Source: Polydactylus sextarius
Taxonomy: Eukaryota > Chordata > Actinopteri > Polynemidae
Direction of reading: 5' to 3'
Assembly (NCBI GenBank): GCA_016801845.1
Contig: CM028914.1
Coordinates: 1,984,001 to 2,048,000 of the forward strand
Length of the DNA: 64,000 nt
The notes beneath the pieces were generated by a model that worked only from the letters and a program-made list of their open reading frames with translations, was not told the origin of the DNA and ran no database searches. A program made the position numbers and the translations under genes. Each line of letters opens with the position of its first letter. Positions within the stretch are counted from its first letter, which is position 1. This document shows, piece by piece, positions 62,901-64,000 of this stretch.

Positions 62901-62956
62901 TCGGGTCAGAGTGGCAGACATCTTCCCATAGTTCACAGACTTCATCATGCGACACT
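41968..62956 (-). CDS. dclk1: Doublecortin-like kinase 1 (DCLK1), kinase half; 5' exons outside window
   Basis: This is a serine/threonine kinase of the CaMK group that, in its long form, carries two microtubule-binding doublecortin domains. Minus-strand exons in the window: 62956-62849, 55487-55393, 48406-48325, 47773-47601, 47099-46980, 45727-45581, 44523-44390, 44299-44222, 44094-43998, 43904-43824, 43718-43605, optional 43432-43359, and 42261-41968. The first two encode the Ser/Pro linker ([24 protein letters not shown]). The kinase domain is intact: GDGNFAVV glycine loop, EYALKII lysine, [10 protein letters not shown] catalytic loop, GDFGLATVV, and [11 protein letters not shown]. The C-terminal part has [18 protein letters not shown]. 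The doublecortin exons lie right of 64000. Fish carry dclk1a and dclk1b; I cannot say which this is. DCLK2 is less likely given the isoform tails and synteny. Confidence 0.95.
43359..43432 (-). CDS. dclk1: dclk1 frame-switching cassette exon
   Basis: The 74-base exon (not a multiple of 3) encodes [20 protein letters not shown] then MYWI, and completes an Arg codon with the last exon. It has a good acceptor (TTTGTGTTCAG) and a weak donor (GTACGG), consistent with optional use. Inclusion gives the shorter C-terminus. Confidence 0.9.
48407..55392 (-). other. dclk1 intron, about 7.0 kb
   Basis: No further exon is recognised. Contents: (AAAT)n near 48487, a fish-type repeat phrase with many GTACTT units at 49965-50165, microsatellites at 52303-52321 and 54058-54080, and scattered low-complexity sequence. 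Confidence 0.6.
55342..55387 (-). repeat. (CA)23 beside the dclk1 donor of exon 55487-55393
   Basis: On the minus strand the exon end CGCCGG is followed by GTAAGA and then immediately by the CA repeat, which starts about 6 bases into the intron. Confidence 0.97.
56513..56553. repeat. (CA)n imperfect microsatellite
   Basis: CA repeats with TA interruptions about 120 bases 3' of the short-isoform first exon on the minus strand. Confidence 0.9.
56669..56684 (-). CDS. dclk1: dclk1 short-isoform alternative first exon (MLEVE)
   Basis: On the minus strand ATG CTG GAA GTG GAA G is followed by GTAGGA. It encodes MLEVE and joins in phase to exon 55487-55393 ([11 protein letters not shown]). The human short DCLK1 isoform starts MLELIE before VNG, an almost exact match. 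The resulting proteins are 476 residues (long tail) or 422 residues (cassette included), the latter close to the known human short isoform. This exon lies in the 7.4 kb intron after the doublecortin region. Confidence 0.9.
56685..56960 (-). promoter_or_regulatory. Internal promoter and 5' leader of dclk1 short isoform
   Basis: Directly upstream of the MLEVE exon lies a 270-base stretch that is pyrimidine-rich on the minus strand and more GC-rich than its surroundings, with long CCT/CTT runs. It is inferred to hold the internal promoter and leader; no TATA box is seen. Confidence 0.6.
57000..62848 (-). other. dclk1 intron, distal part
   Basis: No exon is recognised. Contents: CA microsatellites at 58660-58691, 59890-59932 and 62560-62577, and a MITE-like relic at 60716-60925. 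Open frames have no family resemblance. Confidence 0.6.
60716..60925. mobile_element. MITE-like relic
   Basis: The phrases ATGTTTCCACCACAGGAACC and CCCTTAGGGGCAAAACTCAG, with repeated GGAACC/GGTTCC motifs and GGTGATTGGTTATAACTC, resemble a common fish non-autonomous DNA element. The right end is unclear. Confidence 0.5.
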
Positions 62957-63303
62957 CTGCAAGAACAAACACAACAGACAGAAATTTAAGCTCAAGAAAA
63001 CTGCTGCACAAAAGAGAAAGAAGCTTCTCCACAATAAAAACACAACATTTAAAAGAGGACACAGTTCTCTTATGTTTTTCTAACCAACCATTGTTTTGAT
63101 AATTTGATTGATATTTTGACCTTTAGTGATGCAAGAAAACACCAAAACTAATAATGTTTCAACACTGTAATTGATTTTAGCTGCAGGCTTCAGTCTCACC
63201 TGCAGAAATGAGCTCTGACCTTCACTGGACTCACTTTCAAAACGCAATTATTGTTGGTGTTTCAGGAGCAGCAGCTATGACTCATGGAGGGATGATATGT
63301 ACC

Positions 63304-63453
<150 letters not shown>

Positions 63454-63603
63454 ACCCCATCATCCCCAAAACTTTTCACTCCTTCTCTTCTGTTCATTAA
63501 CCAACAACGTTACAGCTCATTATCATTTTAGAAGGAACCAGAAATTATGCGCAGCCTGACATGTGCGTGTGCATGTCTTCATCTACACGTGTGTGTTTAT
63601 ATA

Positions 63604-63606
<3 letters not shown>

Positions 63607-63648
<42 letters not shown>
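63607..63648. repeat. (TA)n microsatellite
   Basis: About 20 TA units. Confidence 0.96.
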
Positions 63649-63650
<2 letters not shown>

Positions 63651-64000
63651 AAATAAGTCTATGTGCACGTCCTGTACCTGCCTGACAGTCGTTGTGGCCC
63701 AGTGAGTAATGTACAACGTGCAGTGTTAACATGATGACAGTGTGCCAGAGCTGAGGCAGAGGTGATAATTATAGTGATGCTGAGAGGAGGCGTAGTTGTC
63801 TGCGGCTGCGACTGCGACCGTCTCTCTGTCTGTTTCGTTCGTCGCGCTGCTCTTGTGTCTGTCTATTTCTGCCTCCTCCTCCTCTGCCGCTGCCCAGCGT
63901 ACAGACATGAGGAGGTGTCAGGATGTGTTCGCTGTCGTCTGGGACAGAGTATAAAAGTTTGTGTTGTGTTTGCTTTGTATTAATCAATATATGACTGGGC

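Overview
The window is vertebrate nuclear DNA, almost certainly from a teleost fish, probably a percomorph. Genes are split into short exons with GT-AG introns and vertebrate-type protein sequences. Dinucleotide microsatellites are abundant, and fish-type MITE and LINE relics lie in introns. Gene order matches human 13q13: SUPT20H, EXOSC8, ALG5, SMAD9, RFXAP, then DCLK1. There are no bacterial features. I assembled gene models by hand from splice sites, reading frame and remembered family sequence; no alignment was run.

Layout. (1) 413-9205, plus: supt20h (SAGA subunit), 20 exons from the conserved SPT20 core to the stop; its first exons lie left of the window. (2) 10176-13005, minus: exosc8 (Rrp43), 11 exons, complete, convergent with supt20h. 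(3) 14021-16701, plus: alg5, 10 exons, complete, divergent from exosc8. (4) 22475-27699, plus: smad9, 7 coding exons, complete, with a (CAG)16 run in its 5' leader and a LINE relic in one intron. (5) 28788-30855, minus: rfxap, 3 exons, complete. (6) About 32.0-38.5 kb, minus: a probable unrecognised transcription unit with a promoter-like start, candidate microexons and an acidic C-terminal open frame. It lies among unusual repeats and occupies the position that SERTM1, CCNA1, SPART, CCDC169 and SOHLH2 hold in human. (7) 41968-62956, minus: dclk1 from the end of the doublecortin region through the whole kinase domain, plus an internal first exon for the short kinase-only isoform and a cassette exon that switches the frame of the last exon. 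The doublecortin-domain exons lie right of the window.

The six recognised genes do not form one pathway. They act in transcription and chromatin (supt20h, rfxap, smad9), RNA decay (exosc8), N-glycan donor synthesis (alg5) and neuronal microtubule or kinase signalling (dclk1). Their grouping is old vertebrate synteny. The most notable signals are the dclk1 isoform architecture, long TG/CA tracts placed directly at two splice sites, and the uncharacterised repeat-rich 32-38.5 kb unit.
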